A stretch of 64,000 nt of DNA from DATFVA01 sp963747755. GTDB lineage: Bacteria; Bacteroidota; Ignavibacteria; Ignavibacteriales; Ignavibacteriaceae. Positions 36,751 to 45,583 of this stretch are shown here, one piece after another. A program made the translations under genes and the position numbers. Positions within the stretch are counted from its first letter, which is position 1. Every line of letters starts with the position of its first letter. Location: the NCBI GenBank assembly GCA_963747755.1, contig CAVVGK010000014.1, forward strand, positions 1,178,001 to 1,242,000, in the 5' to 3' direction. The notes below the pieces were generated by a model. The model was not told the DNA's origin. It was given only the letters and a program-made list of their open reading frames with translations, and searched no databases.

Positions 36751-37743
36751 TTATTTTACATTCATTATACGTTTTAGATCTTTATCGTCTACATTAAGGA
36801 GTCCCGGATCCACGAGCCGTGGTGTTAGGTCCCTCCAGTTCTCATCCATATTAAAAACTTCTTTGAATATCGGCAGTGATTCATCAACCTTGCCGTTATT
36901 GGCAAGAGCAACAGCGTGCCAGTATTTCATTTCAGCGTTATCAGGAAACATTTCCTCTGCGGATGAATATTCATAAAGAGCCTGTTTCATATCCCCTTTT
37001 TCAACAGCGAGGTCGCCGGCGTTCATATGATCGTATGCCCGGTGAACTTTGAGGAGTCGTTTCAGTTCTTTTATGGGTTCAGGACTATCATCCACACGCA
37101 GATCAATAAGGCGATCCTCCCATACTTTGCCGGTTGACTTGCCTCGGACTACAATCATTGCTGCCGACTGCTTTCCGCGAATATCTCCCCCTGCCTGCTG
37201 TCCCGCTTCCAGTGCGGCCATCATTCTCTCGGCAAGAGGTCCGTTTGATTTCTTAAAAGCATCTGCCATTGAAGGCCATACTTTGTCGTTTATCATCAGA
37301 TTAGCCTGGCAGGAAAAGTTGTCTCCCACCAGATTACCGGCCGGCTGAACGCATTTTTTCCCGGTAAATGAGGCCACATTTCCTTTTGAATCAATTATTG
37401 CAAGCTGCCTGAACTCTCTTCCTTCATCTGTGGAGAGGAGTGAATCAACGGCCTGCTGTGGAGTCATTCCCTGCGTGAGCATTTCAAGTCCTCTCGGTCC
37501 GAATGAAGCATTTACAAATGACTGGGTTGCAATAGCACCGACACCTGCTTCAGCCCAGGTGACAATAGTGCCAACGGAAAACCAGTGTGACTGCACTGCA
37601 ACTCCCATTTCTCCGGTTTGCGGATCTCTGGCCACAATAGAAAAGGTATGTGCGAAGGGATCCTGCTTGTAAGTGAGCTGTGGAAAGGAAACCGATGACA
37701 TAATCAGACCAACGATTAAAAAATTAAAGATAGTCTTTTGCAT
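36751..37743 (-). CDS. DUF1028-domain protein with TPR tail
   Basis: A 330-residue exported protein (signal SFPQLTYK preceded by a hydrophobic stretch). The DUF1028 domain (about 27-235) begins FSIVARDPQTGEMGVAVQSH and contains WAEAGVGAIATQSFVN and GKKCVQPAGNLVGDNFSC; the family belongs to the Ntn-hydrolase-like fold, usually of unknown activity. A TPR-like tail (about 240-310, HMNAGDLAVEKGDMKQAL) follows. It is convergent with the M28 gene and lies downstream of the S15-like hydrolase gene on the same strand, suggesting a peptide-processing neighbourhood. Confidence 0.88.
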   Translation of the reverse strand: MQKTIFNFLIVGLIMSSVSFPQLTYKQDPFAHTFSIVARDPQTGEMGVAVQSHWFSVGTIVTWAEAGVGAIATQSFVNASFGPRGLEMLTQGMTPQQAVDSLLSTDEGREFRQLAIIDSKGNVASFTGKKCVQPAGNLVGDNFSCQANLMINDKVWPSMADAFKKSNGPLAERMMAALEAGQQAGGDIRGKQSAAMIVVRGKSTGKVWEDRLIDLRVDDSPEPIKELKRLLKVHRAYDHMNAGDLAVEKGDMKQALYEYSSAEEMFPDNAEMKYWHAVALANNGKVDESLPIFKEVFNMDENWRDLTPRLVDPGLLNVDDKDLKRIMNVK

Positions 37744-37785
37744 ATTACTCTCCTGTGAAAAATGACGGTTGCATAATAACTGATT

Positions 37786-39669
37786 TTACTTCTTGTCTTT
37801 TAAGAATTTCACGTGTACAGAAGAAGGATATTCTTTTGAGTGATACAACCTTATTTCTGCCTTCCTGAAATCTTTCTGTTCGGCTTTATAAATATTCGTA
37901 ACGAAAGCCTGTGGGTTCCTGTCAAAGAACGGGAACCAGCTGCTCTGAACCTGGAACATTATTTTGTGACCTTTCAGAAAAGTGTGGTTTATATCCTGAA
38001 GGTCGAATTCTATTTTCGATACTTCACCGGACTTAAAAGGCTCGGGTTTTTCAAAACTATTCCTGAACCTCCCCCGCATTATTTCACCTCTTACTAGTTC
38101 CTGGTAATCACCCATTTCTACTTTATTCGGATTTGGATCCGGCGAAGGTGTATCAGACGGGAATTCATCTATAATTTTGACCACCCAGTCACCGTCCGTG
38201 CCTGTAGTAGATACATAAAGTTCAGCCTGTAAAGGTCCTGATATGGTAACATCCTCCTTAAGCGGTTGAGACTCATAGGCCAGTACATCAGGCCTTTGTG
38301 AAGCAAACCTCTGATCTTCTATCATATAATTCTTATTATAAAACGTCCTCGAATCAAGTAGCTTATTCGTATACGGAACCGGCTTCATCGGATTTGAGCG
38401 ATACTCATCATAACCTTCAGTCCCGGGATTTTCAAAGGACAAAGATTGATTGCTGCCGAAATAAATTTTACCATCCACAGCATCAGGAGGCGGCCACGAT
38501 GAATAAGTCTTCCACTCATTACTACCGGTCTGAAACGCATAAGCATCAGGTTGATTAAACTGTCCCTTACCCTTCAGGTAGTGTTCAAAAAAAGGAATAA
38601 ACATTTTCTTCTGAAAGTAATCGCTTGTCCGCGCCCCAAAAGAAATATCTCCGAGAGAATCCCCTTCACTCCTCATCCATCCTCCATGGAACCAGGGTCC
38701 CATCACCAGGTAATTATCCTTACCGGGATTTTTTTCTTCAATTGATTTATAAATGTGAAGAGGGCCGTAGAGGTCTTCAGCGTCATACCAGCCTCCGACT
38801 ATAAGCATAGCCGGAGTAATATTCTTAAAATGCGGAAGATTATTTTTAGCCTTCCAGTAATTATCATAGTCGGGATGGTTGATTGTGGAATCCCAGAAAG
38901 CTACACTATCGTGGAAATAATCCGTATTCACATTTGAAAGAGGACCAAGACTAAGAAAGAAATTATATGCATCAGGTGAAGCATACTTTAATGGCAATGG
39001 CCACTTTGTAGTAAGAGAATCCCTGGGTCTTCCAAAGTCCGAGAAAAAATCAAAATCCATAAGTAATGAAAAAGCTCCGTTATGGTGCATATCATCCCCC
39101 ATAAACCAGTTTGCAATGGGTGCTTCAGGAGAAACTGCGACCAGGGCAGGGTGAGCATTAATTGCTCCCATAGCAGCGTAAAAACCGGGGTAGGAGATTC
39201 CCCAGATACCAACTTTCCCGTTGTTATGCGCGATATTACCTGTCAGCCAATCGATCGTATCGTAAGTATCGCTGCTTTCATCTACATCTTTATTTGTTTT
39301 TTTATCTGGAATGTACGGTCGCATATTTACATACTTGCCCTCCGACATAAACCTGCCGCGGACATCCTGAAATACGAAAATATACCCGTCCTTAACCATT
39401 TCCTCCGGTACATCAAAGTCCTCGGGGTAATTATTCTCTCCATAAGGAGCGGCGGTATATGGAGTTCTTATCATAAGTATAGGATAATTAACCGATGTAT
39501 CTTTCGGTGAGTAAACAGAGGTAAATAATTTTGCGCCGTCTCTCATTTCGATACGGTATTCATGTTTATTGTAATGATTACTAATATAATCTTTCCCCTG
39601 GGGGTATATTGAAACCAAAGATGATGATATCAGGAAGAGTAAAGTCGGCAGGAATGTTTTGTAATTCAT
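37786..39669 (-). CDS. CocE/NonD-family (X-Pro dipeptidyl-peptidase S15-like) secreted hydrolase
   Basis: A 627-residue exported protein with a signal peptide (FLPTLLFLISSSLVSIYP). The alpha/beta-hydrolase domain has the nucleophile elbow GIWGISYPGFYAAMGA (catalytic Ser), a GGWYDAEDLYGP segment likely containing the acid, and the MGPWFHGGWM segment with the catalytic His. A C-terminal jelly-roll domain (galactose-binding-like, from about residue 400) is typical of this family. Substrates are X-Pro dipeptides or esters; which one is not evident. The stop lies 42 bp upstream of the DUF1028 gene, so the two are probably cotranscribed. Confidence 0.92.
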   Translation of the reverse strand: MNYKTFLPTLLFLISSSLVSIYPQGKDYISNHYNKHEYRIEMRDGAKLFTSVYSPKDTSVNYPILMIRTPYTAAPYGENNYPEDFDVPEEMVKDGYIFVFQDVRGRFMSEGKYVNMRPYIPDKKTNKDVDESSDTYDTIDWLTGNIAHNNGKVGIWGISYPGFYAAMGAINAHPALVAVSPEAPIANWFMGDDMHHNGAFSLLMDFDFFSDFGRPRDSLTTKWPLPLKYASPDAYNFFLSLGPLSNVNTDYFHDSVAFWDSTINHPDYDNYWKAKNNLPHFKNITPAMLIVGGWYDAEDLYGPLHIYKSIEEKNPGKDNYLVMGPWFHGGWMRSEGDSLGDISFGARTSDYFQKKMFIPFFEHYLKGKGQFNQPDAYAFQTGSNEWKTYSSWPPPDAVDGKIYFGSNQSLSFENPGTEGYDEYRSNPMKPVPYTNKLLDSRTFYNKNYMIEDQRFASQRPDVLAYESQPLKEDVTISGPLQAELYVSTTGTDGDWVVKIIDEFPSDTPSPDPNPNKVEMGDYQELVRGEIMRGRFRNSFEKPEPFKSGEVSKIEFDLQDINHTFLKGHKIMFQVQSSWFPFFDRNPQAFVTNIYKAEQKDFRKAEIRLYHSKEYPSSVHVKFLKDKK

Positions 39670-39760
39670 CTTAGTTCAAATCTTTATAATGAATTATTAT
39701 ATATTAAGTTAACAGGTTAAAATAAGAATTTTCTTTTTAATTAGATAAGTTCAGTGATAT

Positions 39761-40771
39761 ATGAGCATAAGCTATCGAGTACTGGGTAAACCCGGCTGGG
39801 ATAACGGACTTATGGTTTGGATCAACAGCGGTACAGGGATTTACCGGCTCCTGTTCGACTGCGGTGAAAATATTCTAGAAGACCTCAATCAGAGAACCAT
39901 TAAGCTGGTAGACTATCTTTTCTTCTCCCATCTTCACATTGACCATGCGGCTGGATTTGATTATTTCTTCCGACGGAATTATGACAGAGATAAGAAACCT
40001 GTGTATATATACGGACCGGAAGACACGGCGGAAATTATTCAGAATCGTATGCGGGGGTTTAAGTGGAACCTTGTTAAAGGTGTCCCGGGGTTATGGTACG
40101 TTACCGACATTAAAGAAAAGAGCTGCTCAACATTTTTATTTAAAACTGCTGAAGGCTATGCTGTAAAACATCGTACAGGAGAAAAACCGTTTGAAGGTAT
40201 ACTGATTGACAATCCCGATTTTACGGTAAAGGTAGTACTCCTTGATCATATTATACCCTCCGCAGCATACTTCATTAAAGAGAAACCTTCGCTGAATATT
40301 AATAAAGAGGCGCTCACGGAGACAGGATTATCAGCTGGTTCCTGGCTTGAAAAAGTTCGCGATCTGCAGATAAGTCCTGAGGAGGAAATTGTTGTAGATG
40401 GAAAATACCTGAGGTTGAAGTCCCTCAGGCACAATCTCCTGGAGAAGACTGAGGGAGAAAGTTTAGGTTACTTAACAGATTTCAAATTCAGCAGAGAAAC
40501 CCAATCCATAATAAAAAAAGTCTTTAAGGATTGTAATACCGTTGTTTGCGAGAGTCAGTATTTAACTGAGGACATCGAATTTGCAGGGAAGAATCATCAT
40601 TTGACTGCACGGCAGGCCGCCCAGCTGGCTAAAATATCTGGGGCTCAAAAACTTATTTTATTTCACATATCCGACAGGTACCGTATAAAAGATTATCATC
40701 TCCTGATTAATGAAGCACGGGAGATTTTTCCGGATACCTTCCTGCCTTCTGAATGGAAGATCGGGATATAG
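39761..40771 (+). CDS. RNase Z-like MBL-fold metallo-hydrolase
   Basis: A 336-residue beta-lactamase-fold hydrolase. The metal-binding motif is FFSHLHIDHAAGFDYFF (HxHxDH). The C-terminal segment HLTARQAAQLAKISGAQK followed by LILFHISDRY is the characteristic ending of tRNA 3'-processing RNase Z. The exosite arm of RNase Z is shortened or altered, with a longer insertion between residues 100 and 200, so the substrate may not be tRNA. It starts at ATG 39761 and is convergent with the following secreted hypothetical gene. Confidence 0.87.
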   Translation: MSISYRVLGKPGWDNGLMVWINSGTGIYRLLFDCGENILEDLNQRTIKLVDYLFFSHLHIDHAAGFDYFFRRNYDRDKKPVYIYGPEDTAEIIQNRMRGFKWNLVKGVPGLWYVTDIKEKSCSTFLFKTAEGYAVKHRTGEKPFEGILIDNPDFTVKVVLLDHIIPSAAYFIKEKPSLNINKEALTETGLSAGSWLEKVRDLQISPEEEIVVDGKYLRLKSLRHNLLEKTEGESLGYLTDFKFSRETQSIIKKVFKDCNTVVCESQYLTEDIEFAGKNHHLTARQAAQLAKISGAQKLILFHISDRYRIKDYHLLINEAREIFPDTFLPSEWKIGI

Positions 40772-40773
40772 CT

Positions 40774-41301
40774 TTACCTGACACTCCATGGATTATAGCA
40801 GACCACTATTTTCGAATTTGCCACCTCAAGATCTTCAGAGGAAATATAGATCAAATCAGGTTCGCTGGATTTTATAGGGGTTACCTGGATGTACGGGGCT
40901 TTCCTGTTAAGCGCATCCTGAAGGTTGCCTTTGTAGAAAAATCTAATATTACCGTCCCATTGCCATTCGGGATAATCCTGGATAAGGTCCTTATACACAC
41001 GTATAATTTTTTCAGCAGGATCATTACTTATAAGTGTGATCGTTGGAAGCTCAGGGTTTTTACTGTCGTCTATACTTTGAGTTGACTGCGACGTATGTAT
41101 AATTTTCGCTTCCGGATATGGGGGAAGATCAATCCAGTTTCGCTCGGGGGTATTTTGTTTCATATTTTCGAAACTGTTGACAGCTCCTTCCGGTATATCT
41201 TCCTTCAACTTCGCCCATTCAGCATATGCAGTCTGCGCGTAACAATAAAATGATTCTGCTAGTATAATTATTAATATGAAGAAAACTTTTTGATGTTTCA
41301 T
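40774..41301 (-). CDS. Hypothetical secreted protein
   Basis: A 175-residue protein with a clear signal peptide (FFILIIILAESFYCYAQ). The mature region has no domain I recognise; it carries an alternating pattern with the conserved-looking segments RVYKDLIQDYPEWQWDG and FFYKGNLQDALNRKAPYIQ, suggesting a small alpha/beta protein. Its stop abuts the convergent RNase Z-like gene. It is divergent from the TauE/SafE gene. Function unknown. Confidence 0.75.
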   Translation of the reverse strand: MKHQKVFFILIIILAESFYCYAQTAYAEWAKLKEDIPEGAVNSFENMKQNTPERNWIDLPPYPEAKIIHTSQSTQSIDDSKNPELPTITLISNDPAEKIIRVYKDLIQDYPEWQWDGNIRFFYKGNLQDALNRKAPYIQVTPIKSSEPDLIYISSEDLEVANSKIVVCYNPWSVR

Positions 41302-41456
41302 ATCCGGCCTTTCTTTTTAATAGCTGTATAACAAAGGTGGAGCGTTATTCTGTAATTGGTAGAAATCACCAGTTTTTCTGCTTAGTTACTAAAATAAATT
41401 TTTCAAGGTAAGTTCTTAGTGTTGTATATTTCACATCAAAAAAACAGGATTTACAG

Positions 41457-42206
41457 TTGTCAGACATCACTTCAGTCATTCTGCTCTTCATAATAGCATT
41501 CATTTCCGGTTTTATAAACGTTGGTGCAGGCGGGGGTTCTTCGCTTACTCTTCCTATGCTGATCTTTCTTGGACTTGATTCTGCAGTTGCTAACGGCACC
41601 AACAGAGTTGGTATAATGATGCAGAATATAGCGGCTATTTATTCATTTAAACAATCGAAATTCAACCAGTTCAGGCTAAGTCTTAAACTTTCCCTACTAA
41701 CTCTTCCCGGAGCAATAGCGGGAGCGATCCTTGCTGTTAAGCTTAACGACGAGTTATTTCAGAAGATTCTCGGTATTGTAATGATCCTTATAATAATTTC
41801 AATGTTTCTTCCAAAAGCAAAGAACACTAAGGAAGGAGAAAGTTCTCAGAAAATTTCATGGTCCGTCTATCTTTCGATGTTCGGTATAGGATTTTATGGG
41901 GGCTTCCTGCAGGTTGGTGTAGGTTTTATGATTATGGCGTCGTTGCAGCATCTTATGAAGCTGAATCTTGTTTATGTAAATATGCACAAGGTATTTATTG
42001 TACTTGTATTTACGCTGCCTGCTCTCCTTATTTTTGCTCTTACCGGGAACGTCAACTGGTTCTGGGGGATTATGCTGGGACTCGGAAATGCAGCCGGCGG
42101 TTGGTGGTCTGCCCGTCTTTCCGTTAAGAAAGGTGAGAAATTAATTAAAGTTGTACTTGTTGTCGCTATTTTAATTATGGCTCTTAAACTGCTCAATGTA
42201 TTCTAA
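41457..42206 (+). CDS. TauE/SafE-family sulfite/anion exporter
   Basis: A 249-residue permease with about eight hydrophobic segments in two related halves. The family signatures are FISGFINVGAGGGSSLTLPML near the N terminus (cut short here) and GFYGGFLQVGVGFMIMASL in the second half. Members export sulfite, sulfonates or related anions. The start is TTG at 41457, supported by AGGA (41446-41449) 7 bp upstream; the next ATG lies inside the first membrane helix. It is followed closely by a glyoxalase-like gene. Confidence 0.92.
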   Translation: MSDITSVILLFIIAFISGFINVGAGGGSSLTLPMLIFLGLDSAVANGTNRVGIMMQNIAAIYSFKQSKFNQFRLSLKLSLLTLPGAIAGAILAVKLNDELFQKILGIVMILIIISMFLPKAKNTKEGESSQKISWSVYLSMFGIGFYGGFLQVGVGFMIMASLQHLMKLNLVYVNMHKVFIVLVFTLPALLIFALTGNVNWFWGIMLGLGNAAGGWWSARLSVKKGEKLIKVVLVVAILIMALKLLNVF

Positions 42207-42229
42207 TAAATTACATTTTCAAATTATCT

Positions 42230-42625
42230 ATGAAAAACAATATTAATGAACCTTTGCCAAAGAGAAGAGATGAAGAATTCCCGCCGGCTGTTCTGAAAGG
42301 AATGCGGTATCATCATGTAGGAATACCTACTAAAGAAAAAAGACCCCGCGAGAAATATCTCCCTGAATATAAAATGTATGTTTCAGGTTTTGATACCAGT
42401 GAGTACGGTATTGAATGGATGCGGTTTGAGGATGGCAGCCCCGTGTCTGAGCTCATACAGAGAATTCCTCATATAGCTTTCGAAGTTGATAACCTTGATG
42501 AAGCTTTGAAGGGGAGAAAACTTCTGGATGAAATCAGATCCCCTTCAGAAGGAGTAAGGGTTGCAATGGTGCTTGAAAACGGGGCTCCAGTTGAGTTCCT
42601 GCAGTTTGACAAAACAGAACGGTAA
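42230..42625 (+). CDS. Glyoxalase/VOC-like protein
   Basis: A 131-residue protein, one VOC (vicinal oxygen chelate) half-domain pair. Key features are MRYHHVGIPT near the N terminus, with a likely metal-binding His, PHIAFEVDNLDEALKG, with a second His, and GAPVEFLQF with an acidic ligand. The family includes lyases, isomerases and dioxygenases; the substrate is unknown. It starts 23 bp after the TauE/SafE gene. The N-terminal 25 residues are charged and extra to the fold. Confidence 0.8.
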   Translation: MKNNINEPLPKRRDEEFPPAVLKGMRYHHVGIPTKEKRPREKYLPEYKMYVSGFDTSEYGIEWMRFEDGSPVSELIQRIPHIAFEVDNLDEALKGRKLLDEIRSPSEGVRVAMVLENGAPVEFLQFDKTER

Positions 42626-42765
42626 TCTTCTCAAACTTTCGCAAAGTGATTATCTTCCTGTAATAACCTGACACCCTGTTCGCGTGACCCCCCCCCGAAA
42701 TAATACTTGCTTTGAGACAAATAATTTCATTTATTGAACTTTCCCTGTTTATTTAAAAGGAACGT

Positions 42766-44295
42766 ATGAATAACCATAATTCAGCTGTTGAGAAATGGAC
42801 TTTGATAGCAGCCATCCTTGCCTCAAGCATGGTTTTTATTGATTTTTCTACACTGAATGTGGCATTGCCGGCAATACAAAAAGATTTGAATATCAATGGT
42901 AAGAACCTTTTATGGATAATAAATTCATATGTACTATTTCTTTCATCGCTTATGCTCCTTGGCGGATCGCTGGGGGATATATATGGAAGGAAAAAAATAT
43001 TTGTATTAGGAATAATTATTTTCAGTATATCTTCTTTTCTATGCGGCATATCGACTGGGATAGGAATGCTGATCATATCAAGAGCCTTCCAGGGAGTAGG
43101 CGGAGCTTTAATGGTCCCTGGCAGCCTTGCCATTATCTCTGCAGTTATTCCTTCCGAGCGGAGAGGAAAAGCTTTCGGCACCTGGTCAACTTTCAGCGCG
43201 CTCACAACTTCGGCTGGTCCTGTCCTTGGAGGCTGGCTGGCCGGCATAGGTTTATGGAGAGCCATTTTCTATATAAATATTCCTCTGGCACTTTTCACCG
43301 TAATAGCATTGATAGTAAGGGTACCTGAAAGCAGGAACGAATCTGCACTACGACTTGATATACCCGGGGCAGTCTTTGCGACAATAGGACTTGCAGGAGT
43401 TACTTACGGGTTCCTGGAAGCATCCGGCAGAAGCTTTACCGATCTTAGAGTAATTGTATCCATTTCAATCGGAGTAATTTCACTTATTTTCTTCCTGTTT
43501 ATGGAATTAAGAAGCAGCCACCCGATGATGCCTCTTAGTTTATTTAAATCAAAATCGTTCAGCGGAGTAAACCTACTAACCCTTTTGATGTATACTGCTC
43601 TCAATGTAGGTCTGTTCTTTCTTCCTTTAAACCTTGTTCAGGTCCAGGGATACCGGGAAGAAATGGCAGGTTTAGCAATTCTTCCTTTTGCTATCCTGAT
43701 CTCTGCAATTTCACGTTTCTCCGGAAATTTCGCAGACAAATTCGGAGCACGAAAACCATTGATAGCGGGCCCCATAATAGCAGGAGTCGGAATATTTCTT
43801 TTAACCTTACCCGGTCTGACAAACGGACCTTCAGATTACTGGGGAACATTTTTCCCGGGTATATTTATTTTGGGACTTGGAATGGGAATCGTCGTGGCCC
43901 CACTGACTGCCACAGTTATGTCGGCTGTACCCTCAGGTAATACAGGAATTGCTTCCGGAATTAACAATACAATGGCAAGGATAGCGGGACTGGTGGCCAT
44001 CGCGGTGCTGGGTTCGTTCATTATAATTTCTTTCAGGAACAACCTCGAATCGCATACTGCAAATATTAACCTTTCACAGCATCAAAGGTCTGAACTCATT
44101 AAAAATTCAGATGATCTTGCAGAAACCAAACCTCCCGGGGGGCTTACAGAAAAGACTATCGATGAAATCAATAATGATATTAAGCATTCTTTCGTGAATG
44201 CTTTTGACCTGATTTTATATCTCTCAACTGCCCTGGCTCTGCTGAGTTCGGTCGCCGCATTCTTTACCGTAGAGAAAGGCATATTAAAAGAATAA
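42766..44295 (+). CDS. MFS drug exporter, DHA2 (EmrB/QacA) family
   Basis: A 509-residue transporter with about 14 predicted membrane segments. The loop 2-3 signature GGSLGDIYGRKKIFVLG (motif A) and the antiporter motif C GPVLGGWLAG are clear. The second half has GNFADKFGARKPLIAGPII, and a long loop near residue 440 precedes the final helix. Proton-coupled multidrug or small-molecule efflux is the usual role. A GGAACGT stretch lies before the ATG. A C9 run at 42688-42696 sits upstream near the expected promoter. No regulator or membrane-fusion partner is adjacent. Confidence 0.93.
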   Translation: MNNHNSAVEKWTLIAAILASSMVFIDFSTLNVALPAIQKDLNINGKNLLWIINSYVLFLSSLMLLGGSLGDIYGRKKIFVLGIIIFSISSFLCGISTGIGMLIISRAFQGVGGALMVPGSLAIISAVIPSERRGKAFGTWSTFSALTTSAGPVLGGWLAGIGLWRAIFYINIPLALFTVIALIVRVPESRNESALRLDIPGAVFATIGLAGVTYGFLEASGRSFTDLRVIVSISIGVISLIFFLFMELRSSHPMMPLSLFKSKSFSGVNLLTLLMYTALNVGLFFLPLNLVQVQGYREEMAGLAILPFAILISAISRFSGNFADKFGARKPLIAGPIIAGVGIFLLTLPGLTNGPSDYWGTFFPGIFILGLGMGIVVAPLTATVMSAVPSGNTGIASGINNTMARIAGLVAIAVLGSFIIISFRNNLESHTANINLSQHQRSELIKNSDDLAETKPPGGLTEKTIDEINNDIKHSFVNAFDLILYLSTALALLSSVAAFFTVEKGILKE

Positions 44296-44615
44296 ACAAA
44301 TAATTGGTTTTAGATGATCCCAGGAATTTAATTGAAACTATGAGAAAACTTGAAGCAGGTTTGCTTTTATTACATCACCGAAAAGATACCCAAATGTTAA
44401 ACAGACTGATAACTGATGAGTTTGTCACAACGCCCAACATCAAAACGAAGTTCAACAAGAAAATTATTTAGGAATGAATGGGAAAGGGTCTTTCACAAGT
44501 GGACTCCAATTATTGAGTGATGTTGAAGCGCGACAGTTTCTTGTGATACTCAAAACACGCTTTAGAATTTTACCTCTCTTTTTCCGAAATTGGTAAGAAA
44601 CAAGAAGAGGAAAAA
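44296..44615 (+). other. Intergenic region between the MFS gene and the first aldo/keto reductase
   Basis: This 320-bp stretch holds a short remnant of a DUF4440-like protein (44304-44471) and otherwise no coherent reading frame, except 44475-44600 where short coding-like pieces occur in shifted frames. The last 20 bp contain the Shine-Dalgarno AAGAAGAGG for the reductase. Confidence 0.55.
44304..44471 (+). pseudogene. Degenerate DUF4440/NTF2-like gene fragment
   Basis: The frame from TTG 44304 reads through MRKLEAGLLLLHHRKDTQML and NRLITDEFVTTPN, resembling the first two helices of DUF4440 (NTF2-like) proteins, whose usual beginning is a helix with LE..LL.......L..LL.DDFVE. It then stops at 44471 after 43 residues from the ATG at 44340, about a third of the expected size. 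The rest of the domain is not recoverable in one frame. No Shine-Dalgarno is properly spaced. This is a weak assignment by pattern only. Confidence 0.35.
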
Positions 44616-45443
44616 ATGGAATTGATGATCAAAAGTCGTGAGAAGTTAAATAGCGGAACGAACATACCTGTATTCGGATTTGGGACCTACCAGTTAACCG
44701 GTGAGAAGCACGTTAAGGAAGCAGTATCCGCTGCGCTCGAAACCGGATACCGTTTGATAGATACAGCACAGATGTATGGAAATGAAGGGTATGTCGGTGA
44801 GGCAGTCAGGCAGAGCGGTTTACCCCGTGAAGATATTTTTATAACTACCAAACTTGACAATGATCAGCATGGTTACAACAAGGCAAGAAAATCATTTGAT
44901 AAGAGTATGGACCGTCTACAGCTTGGTTATGTTGACCTGTTTTTAATTCACTGGCCGATTGAGGGTTTACGGCTTGAATCCTGGAGGGCTCTGGTAGATA
45001 TCTACAATCAGGGCGCTGCTAAAGCTATCGGGGTGAGCAATTATACAATAAGACACCTTAAAGAATTATTAGCCAGCTCTGAGGTCAGGCCAGCCATAAA
45101 CCAGGTAGAGTTTAACCCGTTTAATTTTCAGGAAGATCTCCTCTCATTCTGTAAGGAGGAAGGGATCCGTCTGCAGGGTTATACTCCCCTCTCAAGAGCT
45201 AACAAATTTAATAACGAAATTATTAAGAAAATCTCCGATAAATATTCAAAAACTTCCGCTCAGGTAATGCTGCGCTGGGCAGTTCAGCACAATGTTATCC
45301 CAATACCTAAGTCGTCGCACAAGGAAAGAATAAAAGAGAATTCAAATATCTTCGATTTTAATATTGAAGATCAGGATATGGAAAAACTTAACACACTTAA
45401 TGAAAACTACCGGCTGGCTATGGACCCCCACGAAATAAAATAG
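44616..45443 (+). CDS. Aldo/keto reductase
   Basis: A 275-residue AKR (AKR5-type diketogulonate-reductase-like) with all catalytic tetrad residues in place: Asp in RLIDTAQMYGNEG, Tyr in the same motif, Lys in FITTKLDNDQ, and His in FLIHWPIEG. NADPH-binding features are GVSNYTIRHLKELL, INQVEFNPF and the C-terminal IPIPKSSHKERIKEN. It closely resembles the second reductase at 47872-48693, so the two are paralogues. The start at ATG 44616 follows AAGAAGAGG. Confidence 0.93.
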   Translation: MELMIKSREKLNSGTNIPVFGFGTYQLTGEKHVKEAVSAALETGYRLIDTAQMYGNEGYVGEAVRQSGLPREDIFITTKLDNDQHGYNKARKSFDKSMDRLQLGYVDLFLIHWPIEGLRLESWRALVDIYNQGAAKAIGVSNYTIRHLKELLASSEVRPAINQVEFNPFNFQEDLLSFCKEEGIRLQGYTPLSRANKFNNEIIKKISDKYSKTSAQVMLRWAVQHNVIPIPKSSHKERIKENSNIFDFNIEDQDMEKLNTLNENYRLAMDPHEIK

Positions 45444-45583
45444 CGCTACTTTCTCATTCTTTGGTACTGAGACAGGAACACATTAGGACATTAGTTTGTA
45501 TTTCTGTTATAACAAAAAATATATTATGCTTTTGCAGGACTTCCTAACTCATCATTGACATTTGCTAAGGAGGTATCTGCGGC

